NCBI GenBank assembly: GCA_035252015.1
Contig: DATFDP010000115.1
Span: 1 to 55,590 of the forward strand
Reading direction: 5' to 3'
DNA: 55,590 bases
Source of the DNA: JAICWP01 sp035252015
GTDB lineage: Bacteria > Acidobacteriota > Terriglobia > Terriglobales > Acidobacteriaceae
Under the pieces are notes generated by a model that ran no database searches, was not told the origin of the DNA, and saw nothing but the letters and a program-made list of their open reading frames with translations. The translations under genes were made by a program, and so were the position numbers. Positions 24,841 through 32,655 of the stretch are shown piece after piece. Positions within the stretch are counted from its first letter, which is position 1. Every line of letters begins with the position of its first letter.

Positions 24841-24856
24841 CGTGATGGCCATCACT
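24841..24856. promoter_or_regulatory. Crp-like operator 3
   Basis: CGTGA-TGGCCA-TCACT, palindromic core GTGATGGCCATCAC. Centre 63 bp from operator 2, close to six helical turns. Confidence 0.5.
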
Positions 24857-24960
24857 TAAGCCGGCTCGCGGGGGGAACCCGGTTGTGGACTACCTTCCGC
24901 CCCTGCCTCGCCCTAGCATGGAAGGGGGCCCAGGAGGGTATTCCGCCGGGAGGGCGAAAT

Positions 24961-25194
24961 ATGTTTTGCCACGCGCTTACCACGGTCTTCGGCCTCTGTA
25001 TTCCCTGCCGGCATCGCCGGCACAACGTAGTCGGGCGCAAGGTCACCGCAGGAATTCAGGAGATCTATCTGGTGTGTGCCCGCTGCGGAAAGCGGGTCAG
25101 CCCGGGAGTGCAGTTTGGCGCCGGCACGTTCCGGCTGGCACAGCCAGCGGCATCACCCGCCGAACTGGCCACGGCAAATTGGCTGCTGGAGTAA
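24961..25194 (+). CDS. Cys-rich small zinc-ribbon-like protein
   Basis: 77 residues from ATG 24961, preceded by GGGAGGG at good spacing (about 7 nt). LCIPCRHRRH and VCARCGKR provide two CxxC pairs about 25 residues apart, consistent with one zinc site. The in-frame open sequence upstream to 24595 contains the operators and does not look like protein. Divergent from the Crp/Fnr gene across a region with three Crp-like operators, so probably a regulon member. Function unknown. Confidence 0.65.
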   Translation: MFCHALTTVFGLCIPCRHRRHNVVGRKVTAGIQEIYLVCARCGKRVSPGVQFGAGTFRLAQPAASPAELATANWLLE

Positions 25195-25235
25195 GCGGGT
25201 TAGTGCTGTCGCTGGAGCTTTTCTATTCCAAAACC

Positions 25236-25442
25236 ATGCGCGATATCTATCAGGTCTTGTACCGTAAGGAACGGCAACTGGAGCAGCTTCGTCGGGAAGT
25301 GGAAGTGCTGAAAGTCGTCATCCCCCTGCTCGTGGATGCCGCCGACGTTCCTGCCATGTCAGTGGCCAGTGTAACTGTAATTCCCTTTGAGCGGGCCGTT
25401 CGTGCGGCGTCTCAGCGCTTCCCATCGCCGCTCAGCGACTGA
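25236..25442 (+). CDS. small coiled-coil protein, paralogue A
   Basis: 68 residues starting MRDIYQVLYRKERQLEQL, a leucine-rich amphipathic helix, then IPLLVDAAD and a less ordered tail. It is clearly homologous over 35 residues to the convergent 25583-25744 product (MKNVYEVLREKEAQLRQV), with conserved Y-x-VL-x-x-KE-x-QL and EVE-x-L-x-V-x-x-PLL. Unknown family, cytosolic; perhaps an oligomerising regulator. Shine-Dalgarno weak. Could be co-transcribed with the Cys-rich gene 41 bp upstream. Confidence 0.65.
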   Translation: MRDIYQVLYRKERQLEQLRREVEVLKVVIPLLVDAADVPAMSVASVTVIPFERAVRAASQRFPSPLSD

Positions 25443-25514
25443 TTAACATTACACTCGTTCCTGTGTAGCGATAACGTCTTCAGCCGCTCTTTCCACAATC
25501 GCCGGCAGGTAACA

Positions 25515-25580
25515 AACGTGGGCACACGCCCCTCGCCTGTGCGGGTAGGCGAAGCCCGCCTCCACGAGCATGCCGGCTTA
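25515..25580. repeat. GTGGGCACACGCC-type intergenic repeat
   Basis: GTGGGCACACGCCCCTCGCC followed by TGTGCGGGTAGGCGAAGCCC. Fills the convergent gap between the two small coiled-coil genes. Related text at 29765-29805 and 45411-45450. Confidence 0.5.
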
Positions 25581-25582
25581 GC

Positions 25583-25744
25583 TTAGCGGGGTTTCCCGGC
25601 CACGCGCCGGGCGCCGTTGTTGTCGGCCTCGGTTTCGCTCTCTTCGCTCAGCAGAGGAGCCGCCACGCGCAGCGCTTCCACTTCCGTCTGCACCTGGCGG
25701 AGCTGGGCTTCCTTCTCTCTCAGAACTTCATAAACATTTTTCAT
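25583..25744 (-). CDS. small coiled-coil protein, paralogue B
   Basis: 53 residues from ATG 25744, preceded by GAGGA at about 9 nt. MKNVYEVLREKEAQLRQV followed by EVEALRVAAPLLSEESE mirrors paralogue A; the tail is acidic then basic (NNGARRVAGKPR). A longer upstream frame exists, but the ribosome-binding site and the alignment with paralogue A fix this start. Function unknown. Confidence 0.72.
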   Translation of the reverse strand: MKNVYEVLREKEAQLRQVQTEVEALRVAAPLLSEESETEADNNGARRVAGKPR

Positions 25745-25881
25745 GATTGCCGGTCCTCGCGGGAAATTCGGAATGGATGAATCAAGGCATCTTAACTGCC
25801 TTACATTGGCAAGTAAAGCTCTTCCTGGTCGCATGCTCTCACCCGCCCATGCTTTCCCCTTTTGGGCGATAATATCCGGCG

Positions 25882-26466
25882 GTGAACTCGATGGTTAGAA
25901 CGCAATTTGTCCTGTTCGCTGCATTCCTTGCGCTAGCCTCGGCTGCCTCCATCGCCGCCGGTTCCGCCATCCTCGACGCAAATTGCAGCACTGGGAGGCA
26001 TACCGTGAGCTTCGTCCTGGAAACCAAGGCATTCCCCAAGGCTGGCGAAATTCCTGCCCGCTACACCTGCAGCGGTGACGACATATCCCCCGCTGTTTCT
26101 TGGAGCGGCGTCCCGCGGGGTACCAAGAGTTTTGTCCTGATCGTGGATGATCCCGACGCTCCCTCCGGTACTTTTACCCACTGGATCGTTTACGATCTGC
26201 CTGCCGCCACACATCAACTGCCGGAAAACGTTTCCAGGACCGACGACCTGAGCGGCGGCGGTCGCCAGGGCCGCAATGATTTTCGCCGCGTAGGGTATGG
26301 CGGCCCCTGCCCTCCTCCCGGCAAGCCTCACCGCTACTTTTTCAAGCTTTATGCCCTGAATGCAGCCCTCAACCTGCCTGCCGGCGCCTCCCGGAAGGAC
26401 GTGGAAGGCGCCATGCGGGGTCGTGTGCTCGCCCAGGCCGAACTCATGGGCAAGTTCGCCCGTTGA
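25882..26466 (+). CDS. YbhB/YbcL-type PEBP (Raf-kinase-inhibitor-like) protein
   Basis: 194 residues. N-terminal signal peptide (FVLFAAFLALASAAS) suggests export. The PEBP anion-binding pocket is built by SPAVSWSGVP, DDPDAPSGTFTHWIVYDLP and GPCPPPGKPHRYFFKLYAL, all intact. Start GTG at 25882 or ATG at 25891. Ligand unknown. The next gene starts 12 bp downstream. Confidence 0.9.
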   Translation: MNSMVRTQFVLFAAFLALASAASIAAGSAILDANCSTGRHTVSFVLETKAFPKAGEIPARYTCSGDDISPAVSWSGVPRGTKSFVLIVDDPDAPSGTFTHWIVYDLPAATHQLPENVSRTDDLSGGGRQGRNDFRRVGYGGPCPPPGKPHRYFFKLYALNAALNLPAGASRKDVEGAMRGRVLAQAELMGKFAR

Positions 26467-26478
26467 ACCGGAGCGCCG

Positions 26479-26970
26479 ATGCTGGTCGGACACTTTGGCG
26501 TATCGCTGGCTGCCAAACGCGTCGCGCCCAAAGCCTCTCTCGGTATTCTGATGCTGGCCTCCTTGTTCCCCGATCTGCTGGCCTGGGCTCTCTTCCTTGC
26601 CGGCATCGAACACGCCCGCATCCATCCCGGCATCACCCGCACCAACTCGCTGGAAATGTATGACATCGCCATCAGCCATAGCCTGGCTACAGCTGCGCTT
26701 TGGGGCGCTCTGCTGGCCGCTGCTTATTTCCTATGGCACCGCTACTCTCGCGCATCCTGGGTAATCTTCGTCCTCGTACTCAGCCACTGGCTGCTCGATT
26801 TCCTCAGCCATCGGCCGGACATGCCGCTGGCTCCCGCCATGCACCACTATTTCGGTTTGGGTCTCTACAACTCACCCATAGGAATTTTGGTGGTCGAAGG
26901 CTTCATCTGGCTCGGCGGAATCATCGTCTATGCCCGCGCCACTCGCGCTCCAAAGTGTGCCGGCGCCTAG
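26479..26970 (+). CDS. multi-pass membrane protein, interrupted at its C-terminus
   Basis: 163 residues with GGAGC before ATG 26479. At least four TM helices; MLVGHFGVSLAAKR, FPDLLAWALF and SHWLLDFLSHRPDMPL place His/Asp pairs in the pattern of DUF457/YdjM-like membrane hydrolases. The frame ends at TAG 26968-26970, but the same frame stays open to 27265 and encodes two more hydrophobic helices, so this product looks truncated (see next entry). Confidence 0.75.
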   Translation: MLVGHFGVSLAAKRVAPKASLGILMLASLFPDLLAWALFLAGIEHARIHPGITRTNSLEMYDIAISHSLATAALWGALLAAAYFLWHRYSRASWVIFVLVLSHWLLDFLSHRPDMPLAPAMHHYFGLGLYNSPIGILVVEGFIWLGGIIVYARATRAPKCAGA

Positions 26971-27267
26971 CTGTTCTGGGGCGTCGTTGTCTTGCTTACG
27001 GCCCTGTGGCTCGGCACACTGGTGGGAAGCGCACCTCCCAACCTTAGGCGCGCCGGCATCTCCAGTCTGATTTTCTTCTCCATCGTCGTGCTCTGGGCTT
27101 ATCTTGTGGACTTCCTGCGTTCGGTCAGGCAGCAGCCCGCCGCTCTTGCCAGCAGCCAGAGTGCCGGCCAGCAAGCTAGCGTTTCTCGTCACTTAATCCG
27201 GCGCGATTGTCGTGCATCACCCGCCTGCGTGCGCCCAGTCACCGAATCCGCACCCATTGTCGACTGA
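26971..27267 (+). pseudogene. in-frame continuation of the membrane gene behind TAG
   Basis: Directly after the TAG the same reading frame continues LFWGVVVLLTALWLGTLVG, then RRAGISSLIFFSIVVLWAYL, i.e. two TM helices of the same style, up to about 27110; the rest, to TGA 27265-27267, is low-complexity. This is most simply a nonsense mutation or base-call error in a roughly 210-residue membrane protein; readthrough is an alternative. Confidence 0.55.
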
Positions 27268-27336
27268 CAATAAAGGCGTGTGGGAGTTCATTCCCTGACG
27301 TCGTGGCGGCTGCCGCACGGCACAAGCGGAGGGCAT

Positions 27337-29631
27337 ATGCCTATTTCCAAGCAAGAGGCGCTCGATTATCACTGTGGGGCGCGGCCCGGCAAAATCGAGG
27401 TTAACCCCAGCAAACCCTGTCGTACTCAACGTGATTTAAGTCTGGCCTACACGCCCGGCGTCGCCGAACCCTGCCTGGAAATCCAAAAAAATCCCAACGA
27501 TGCTTTCAAGTACACCAGCCGCGGCAACCTCGTCGCCGTGGTCAGCAACGGCACCGCTGTCTTAGGTCTGGGCCACATTGGAGCTCTTGCCGGCAAGCCT
27601 GTCATGGAGGGCAAAGCCGTCCTGTTCAAGCGCTTCGCCGATATTGATGTTTTCGACCTGGAAGTGGACAGCACCAAACCCGAAGATGTGATTTGCGTCT
27701 GCCAGCTGCTGGAGCCTACCTTCGGCGCCATCAACCTGGAAGACATCAAGGCGCCCGAGTGCTTTCAGATCGAGGAAGAGCTGCGCCGCACCATGAGAAT
27801 TCCCGTCTTCCACGATGACCAGCACGGCACTGCCATCATCAATGGGGCGGCGCTGCTCAATGCCCTGGAACTGGTGGGCAAGGACATCGCCAAAGTCAAA
27901 GTCGTGTTCTGCGGAGCGGGAGCGGCCGGCCTGGCCTGTGCATCCCATTACGTCCGCCTGGGCGTGAAACGCGAGAACATCACCATGGTGGACGTTTTCG
28001 GCGTGGTCTACAAAGGCCGTACCGAAGGCATGAATTCCTACCTGGAGCAATTTGCCCGGGAAACACCGCACCGCAAACTGGCGGAAGCGGTTGTAGGCGC
28101 CGACGTTCTGGTCGGCCTCTCGATCAAAGGTGTCTTTACTCAGGAGACGATTCGCAGCATGGCGCCACGCCCGATCGTCTTTGCTATGGCGAATCCTGAC
28201 CCTGAGATTACTTACGAAGAAGCGCGGGCGGCGCGCGCGGATGCCATTGTCGCCACCGGCCGCTCCGACTATCCCAACCAGGTCAACAATGTGCTCGGCT
28301 TCCCCTTCATCTTCCGCGGGGCGCTGGATGTGCGCGCCACCGCCATCAACGACGAAATGAAGCTGGCCGCCACTCGCGCCCTGGCCGCGCTGGCTAAGGA
28401 AGATGTGCCCGACAGTGTCTGCCGCGCTTATGGCGTCGAGCGCCTCGCTTTCGGTCCCGAATACATTCTGCCCAAGCCTTTTGACTCGCGCGTGCTGGTC
28501 TGGGTCTCCTCTGCCGTTGCCCGCGCGGCCATGGAAAGCGGCGTGGCCCGCGAACCAGTTGACATTACCCAATATCGCGAACAATTGGAGGCTCGTCTGG
28601 GCAAGGCACACGAAGTGGTGCGCATGATGGTGCGCAAAGCCCAGGCCCAGCCTAAGCGCGTGGTCTTCCCCGAGGGCGACAACGACAAAATTCTGCGCGC
28701 CTGCCACATCCTGGTCGAGGAGAAAATCGCCAAACCCATTCTGCTTGGCGGGGAAACCGCCATTCAGAGCAGGGCCGCGGAGCTGGGCGTACCCTTACAG
28801 GGGATGGAAATAGTAGAACCCGCCACATCCCTGTTGCAGAGGCCTTATGTCTACGAACTCTACCGTATCCGGCAGCGCCGCGGGTTGACGCTGGCGGAGG
28901 CGCGCGGGCTCATCAAAAACCGCAACTACTTCGCCTCCATGATGGTGCGCATGGGCGATGCTGACGCTCTGGTTTCCGGCGTTACCCAGCACTTCCCCGA
29001 AACTATCCGTCCCGCACTGCAGGTGGTTCAGGTGCACGACGGCACGCACAAAGTCTCGGGCTGCTACGTCATGATCACCCGCAAAGGCGACCTGATGTTC
29101 CTCGCCGACTGCAGCGTGAACATTGACCCCAGCGCTGAGGATGTGGCCGAAATCGCCCTCTGCACCGCACATGCCGCCCGCCGCTTCGACGTGGAGCCCA
29201 AGGTGGCCATGCTCTCTTTCTCCAACTTTGGCAGCAACAAGCATCCCCAGGCGGAGAAAATGCGGCGCGCTACCCAGCTGGTGAAGCAGGCTGACCCCTA
29301 CCTGATCGTGGATGGCGAGATGATGGCCGATATTGCCGTCAACCCCGAATTGCTGGAGCGCGATTATCCCTTCTCCACCCTGCACGGCGGCGCCAACGTG
29401 CTCATCTTCCCCGATCTCAATTCCGCCAACATCGCCTACAAGCTGCTGGCGCGCGTTGGCGGGGCGGAAACTCTGGGTCCCATGCTCATGGGCATGCGTA
29501 AGCCCGTGCACCTGCTGTTCCGCGGCGCTGATGTGGACGACGTGGTCAATATCACCACCATCGCCGTCGTGGACGCCCAGGACAGCGCCGTCGAGCCCGC
29601 CTGGCTCGGCGAACTCGTCGCCGCCGAGTAG
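27337..29631 (+). CDS. maeB: NADP-dependent malic enzyme fused to phosphotransacetylase-like domain
   Basis: 764-residue bifunctional-type protein. N-terminal malic enzyme domain (about 1-420): SLAYTPGVAEPC, FKRFADIDVFDLEVD, FHDDQHGTA metal/substrate motifs and the NAD(P) fold GAGAAGLACA. C-terminal Pta/Ptb-like domain (about 430-764), usually regulatory in this family. It makes pyruvate, CO2 and NADPH from malate. Start ATG 27337 with GGAGGG 4 nt upstream. A damaged second copy of its last 70 bp occurs at 32723-32793. Confidence 0.95.
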   Translation: MPISKQEALDYHCGARPGKIEVNPSKPCRTQRDLSLAYTPGVAEPCLEIQKNPNDAFKYTSRGNLVAVVSNGTAVLGLGHIGALAGKPVMEGKAVLFKRFADIDVFDLEVDSTKPEDVICVCQLLEPTFGAINLEDIKAPECFQIEEELRRTMRIPVFHDDQHGTAIINGAALLNALELVGKDIAKVKVVFCGAGAAGLACASHYVRLGVKRENITMVDVFGVVYKGRTEGMNSYLEQFARETPHRKLAEAVVGADVLVGLSIKGVFTQETIRSMAPRPIVFAMANPDPEITYEEARAARADAIVATGRSDYPNQVNNVLGFPFIFRGALDVRATAINDEMKLAATRALAALAKEDVPDSVCRAYGVERLAFGPEYILPKPFDSRVLVWVSSAVARAAMESGVAREPVDITQYREQLEARLGKAHEVVRMMVRKAQAQPKRVVFPEGDNDKILRACHILVEEKIAKPILLGGETAIQSRAAELGVPLQGMEIVEPATSLLQRPYVYELYRIRQRRGLTLAEARGLIKNRNYFASMMVRMGDADALVSGVTQHFPETIRPALQVVQVHDGTHKVSGCYVMITRKGDLMFLADCSVNIDPSAEDVAEIALCTAHAARRFDVEPKVAMLSFSNFGSNKHPQAEKMRRATQLVKQADPYLIVDGEMMADIAVNPELLERDYPFSTLHGGANVLIFPDLNSANIAYKLLARVGGAETLGPMLMGMRKPVHLLFRGADVDDVVNITTIAVVDAQDSAVEPAWLGELVAAE

Positions 29632-29636
29632 CCATT

Positions 29637-29805
29637 TGCCGGAGCGCCGGAGTCTCGCCCGCGTCCCAGCGCCGGCGGTCCCGCATCGCGTGGCGCCGGC
29701 GTCTCGCCGGCTGTCCTGAGGGCGTCTCGCCCTCAGCCCTTTACAGGACGGCTACCTACAGATGTATGTGGGCGCACGCGCCCTCGCCTGCGCTCGCACC
29801 TGCAC
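29637..29805. repeat. palindromic GCCGGCGTCTCGCCGGC / GGGCGTCTCGCCC elements and GTGGGCGCACGCGCC element
   Basis: GGCGCCGGCGTCTCGCCGGC, CTGAGGGCGTCTCGCCCTCAG-like and GTGGGCGCACGCGCCCTCGC follow each other. The first recurs at 40741-40795 and 42993-43030. They form nested GC-rich hairpins. No gene in the gap. Confidence 0.65.
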
Positions 29806-29818
29806 CTTCCATCGGGAA

Positions 29819-29853
29819 CCCGGCAGACCGGAAAAGGAATGCGATCTGCCGGG
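29819..29853. terminator. hairpin between convergent genes
   Basis: CCCGGCAGA (29819-29827) and TCTGCCGGG (29845-29853) form a perfect nine-pair stem with a 17-nt loop. No T-run, so it may be a bidirectional or rho-dependent end, or just another repeat. Confidence 0.4.
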
Positions 29854-29862
29854 CGCAACAAT

Positions 29863-30711
29863 TCAGGCTGCTGCCGTGCGCGTTTGTTGCACCGACCTCA
29901 AAAATTTCAGCAGGTCGGCGTTGACCTCATCCTGGTGAGTAGCCGTTAGGCCGTGCGGCCTGCCAGGATAGTAAATCTCCTGAGCCCCTTTGATGAGCTT
30001 CGCGGATTTTTTCGATGCGTCTTTGATGGGAACGATCTGGTCGTCCTCACCGTGCATGACCAGCGTCGGCACATCAAATTTCCTGAGGTCCTCGGTAAAG
30101 TCGGTCTCAGAAAATGCTTTGATGCACTCGTAGATGTTCTTCAGACCGCCTTGCATGCTCCATAGCCAGAACTGGTCCAGTATTCCCTGCGAGACTTTCG
30201 CACCTGGCCGGTTGGCGCCATAAAACATTACGGCAAAGTCTTTGTAGAACTGCGAACGGTCTCTGAAGACACCAGTCCGCAACCCATCAAACACTTCCAT
30301 CGGGAGCCCCTCAGGATTAGCAGCGGTCTTCACCACGATCGGCGGCACAGCCGCGATTAGGACGGTTGCGGCAACCCGCTTTGTGCGGTGGCGTCCGATG
30401 TAGCGTGCCACTTCGCCTCCGCCCGTAGAGTGACCCACCAGGGTGACTTGTTTGAGATCAAGCGCCTCAATGACGGCTGCCAGATCATCCGCATATGTGT
30501 CCATGTCATTTCCAGATGAAGACTGGCTCGAGCGCCCATGGCCACGCCGGTCGTGGGCGACCACGCGGAATCCATTCTGCGCGAGGAAAAGCATCTGGCC
30601 ATCCCATGCATCCGCAGTCAGGGGCCATCCATGCGAAAACGTGACCACCGGGCCCTTGCCCCAGTCTTTGTAGTAGATTGTCGTCCCATCTTTTACCGTG
30701 ATTGTGCTCAT
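29863..30711 (-). CDS. alpha/beta hydrolase (non-haem chloroperoxidase-like)
   Basis: 282 residues of the cofactor-free haloperoxidase/esterase type. Nucleophile elbow GHSTGG near residue 94, oxyanion region SHGWPLTADAWD, acid in MHGEDDQIVP and His in GRPHGLT complete the triad. Excellent Shine-Dalgarno AAGGAGGAA before ATG at 30711. First gene of an accessory block with redox or detoxification flavour (cupin, NmrA, ECF41/DoxX). Substrate unknown. Confidence 0.92.
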   Translation of the reverse strand: MSTITVKDGTTIYYKDWGKGPVVTFSHGWPLTADAWDGQMLFLAQNGFRVVAHDRRGHGRSSQSSSGNDMDTYADDLAAVIEALDLKQVTLVGHSTGGGEVARYIGRHRTKRVAATVLIAAVPPIVVKTAANPEGLPMEVFDGLRTGVFRDRSQFYKDFAVMFYGANRPGAKVSQGILDQFWLWSMQGGLKNIYECIKAFSETDFTEDLRKFDVPTLVMHGEDDQIVPIKDASKKSAKLIKGAQEIYYPGRPHGLTATHQDEVNADLLKFLRSVQQTRTAAA

Positions 30712-30756
30712 ATGAATTTCCTCCTTAGGTTGGTGCGAGCTGAACCACTCGCAGTG

Positions 30757-30799
30757 TTACGTTTTATTTGGCGGGCATTTACGTTTTATTTGGCGGGCA
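30757..30799. repeat. 22-bp tandem duplication at the cupin stop codon
   Basis: The 21-mer beginning TTACGTTTTATTTGGCGGGC occurs at 30757-30777 and again at 30779-30799. The right copy contains the last codons of the cupin gene (Val-Pro-Ala-Lys-stop), so the left copy is a duplicated gene end. Confidence 0.85.
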
Positions 30800-31175
30800 C
30801 AAGTATCGGAGCTCCTTTGTTTTTTACGAAGAACACCACGAATTTTGCCGGTTTGGTCTGGCTTGCGTTTTGCCCAAGGATGTGCACGTCATTGGGGGCT
30901 TCGTAGAAGGTCTCGCCAGGCCTCAGAGTCACTTTCTTGCCGCCTCTCACCTGCATCACGATCGAGCCCTCCAGCACATAGACAAACGCATGTGCATTGT
31001 GGCGATGTATTTCGTCCACATGGCCCGGTGGATACTCCACCGTGATCATCACACCTTCTTTGCCGGGAAGGTCAGTCAGGTCTTTCGACATGAGCTGCGT
31101 TACCTTGGCCTCCTGTGCCATCAGCGCGCCGCACAAAAGACACACCAGCGCCACAATTAGGGTTGTGAATCTCAT
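30786..31175 (-). CDS. exported cupin-domain protein
   Basis: 129 residues: signal peptide (TLIVALVCLLCGALMAQ), then one small beta-barrel cupin with the metal-binding His/Glu motif HRHNAHAFVYVLEGS and the second motif RPGETFYEAPNDVH. A bicupin partner is absent. Probably periplasmic. Start ATG 31175, GAAAGG upstream. Same strand as the hydrolase, 74 bp apart. Confidence 0.87.
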   Translation of the reverse strand: MRFTTLIVALVCLLCGALMAQEAKVTQLMSKDLTDLPGKEGVMITVEYPPGHVDEIHRHNAHAFVYVLEGSIVMQVRGGKKVTLRPGETFYEAPNDVHILGQNASQTKPAKFVVFFVKNKGAPILVPAK

Positions 31176-31281
31176 AAACTAACCTTTCGCTTAACGACGC
31201 CATTCATTGCATCGTGTGTATTGTTGGTACGTCGCCCTTAGGCGTAGTGGCGCGCGGGCCCAGTTCAGCACTCACCCATCT

Positions 31282-32046
31282 TCAGGCCGCCGGCCTTTGT
31301 GTCGCGGACTCTTTGAGCCAGGTTTCGAAATGGGTCTCGCCGAGTCGTGCGTTATTGCCCGGAACCAGTGTTTTCTCGCTGATTTTCGCTCCCGAGTAAC
31401 GCGCGTTTGGATCAGTGACAACTTTGCGGGAATCTTTGAGCGACGCCAGGCGTCGCCGGACTAGTTCATCCAAGCGAAACTGTTCCGGCCCTCCAATTTC
31501 CACGATGCCGTTTGCCGGCGGGCCTACTGCCACCCTGGCCACGCCGCTGGCGACATCGTCGGCGGCCATGGGCTGGAAAAGCACAGGAGGTAAATGCACC
31601 TCGTCGCCAACCATGGACCAGTCAGCCAAGCCCTTGAGGAACTCGAAGAACTGCGTCGCGTGCACAATGGTGTAGGGGATGGAAGATTCTCTGATCAGTT
31701 TCTCCTGCGCGATCTTGCCGCGGAAATAGCCGCTTTCGGACAGCCGCTCGGTTCCCACCACTGACAACGCAACGTGATGTCCTACGCCGGCGTCCGCCTC
31801 ATACTTAAGCTGGTTGCGGGTTGATGTTTCGAAGAACTTCAGTACGGCTGCGTCGTCCCATTGAGGAGAGTCTGAGACGTCAACGACTACCGAAGCTCCT
31901 TTCAGCACTTCGGCCAGCCCCTCGCCTGTAAGGGTGTTGACTCCGGTGTTGGGCGCCGCCGCTATCGCCTCGTGTCCGTGCTCACGAAGCTTGTTGACAA
32001 CCTTTGATCCAATGCGTCCCGTACCGCCGATCACTACGATTTTCAT
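31282..32046 (-). CDS. NmrA-like NAD(P)-binding protein
   Basis: 254-residue atypical short-chain dehydrogenase. The nucleotide loop is GGTGRIGSKVV at residues 7-17; ALSVVGTERL and IRESSIPYTIVHATQFFEF are typical of the NmrA/HSCARG group, which often acts as redox sensor or quinone reductase. I choose the second of two adjacent ATG codons (32046) because GGAG is then 5 nt away. Part of the accessory block. Confidence 0.88.
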   Translation of the reverse strand: MKIVVIGGTGRIGSKVVNKLREHGHEAIAAAPNTGVNTLTGEGLAEVLKGASVVVDVSDSPQWDDAAVLKFFETSTRNQLKYEADAGVGHHVALSVVGTERLSESGYFRGKIAQEKLIRESSIPYTIVHATQFFEFLKGLADWSMVGDEVHLPPVLFQPMAADDVASGVARVAVGPPANGIVEIGGPEQFRLDELVRRRLASLKDSRKVVTDPNARYSGAKISEKTLVPGNNARLGETHFETWLKESATQRPAA

Positions 32047-32299
32047 CATGTCTCCTTTGTTCTTGACCAAGGCATTTCAGGCCATCGGTCTGTTGAACTC
32101 GCTATGACAGGATTGGGAGGGACTCGTGATATTCCGTTCGCGCTTGATGAAAGCGCGCCGGATCACTCAGCGATCTTCACGAAAACACGATTGATGTTGC
32201 CGCGAAGCACGGATGTCCGAATCCTCTTTCTCAATTGCGGCCGGACGATCGTGCATTAGAGAACCACTACGCCTCTACGGGAGCGGTTCCCACGTCTGG
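32047..32299. other. 253-bp gap upstream of the NmrA-like gene
   Basis: Contains the NmrA-like gene leader with AAAGGAG. A TGTCATA at about 32104 on the minus strand is followed 16 bp later by GATG, which is too weak to call an ECF41 promoter. No gene seen. Confidence 0.4.
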
Positions 32300-32551
32300 T
32301 TACCTTTGGTCTGCGTTTTCATCTGTGCAGTGCCACCCGTCATATGCCACCCATTGGTCAAGATTAAGTGGCTGCTGAGTTTTTGTTCCAGTGAGTTCCG
32401 CTTCGGCTTGCAGCCAGTCGTCCAGGTCGTGCCCCTCTGTCCGATTGCGCTGCTCGTATATCTCATAAGCCCGGCTGCGGATTTGCTCTTGCAGTTCGGC
32501 AGGATCCTTGTGCCGAGTTTTCGGTTTGTGGGAGGTTAAGGAAGTTGGCAT
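32300..32551 (-). CDS. DUF2934 small protein
   Basis: 83 residues with the characteristic helix IRSRAYEIYEQRNRTEGHDLDDWLQAEAEL of DUF2934, a short family of unknown role found often in acidobacteria and rhizobia (that ends at residue 53 here). Lys/Arg-rich N-terminus, acidic C-terminus. ATG at 32551 with AGGTTC-type weak ribosome-binding site (CACGGAGG about 5 nt upstream on the minus strand). Confidence 0.82.
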   Translation of the reverse strand: MPTSLTSHKPKTRHKDPAELQEQIRSRAYEIYEQRNRTEGHDLDDWLQAEAELTGTKTQQPLNLDQWVAYDGWHCTDENADQR

Positions 32552-32655
32552 GCGAACCTCCGTGAAGAATGAGTGTTGATTTTACTTTAGTTTTACTTTA
32601 GTCGGAAACGTATGCTGGTTCAATCATCCACTTGAAAGCAGGTACTCAGGATTTC

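Noticed and set aside
24595..24960. 122-codon in-frame extension of the Cys-rich small protein
   Set aside because: Covers the Crp-like operators, has unlikely composition, and a good ribosome-binding site precedes ATG 24961.
26992..27267. Independent small membrane gene
   Set aside because: Same frame as the upstream membrane gene and separated only by TAG; better explained as its continuation, and no ribosome-binding site is present.
31190..31240. ECF41 promoter before the cupin gene
   Set aside because: CACA and CGTC occur on the minus strand but with 15-bp spacing and a poor upstream half; not strong enough beside the two exact N16 sites.
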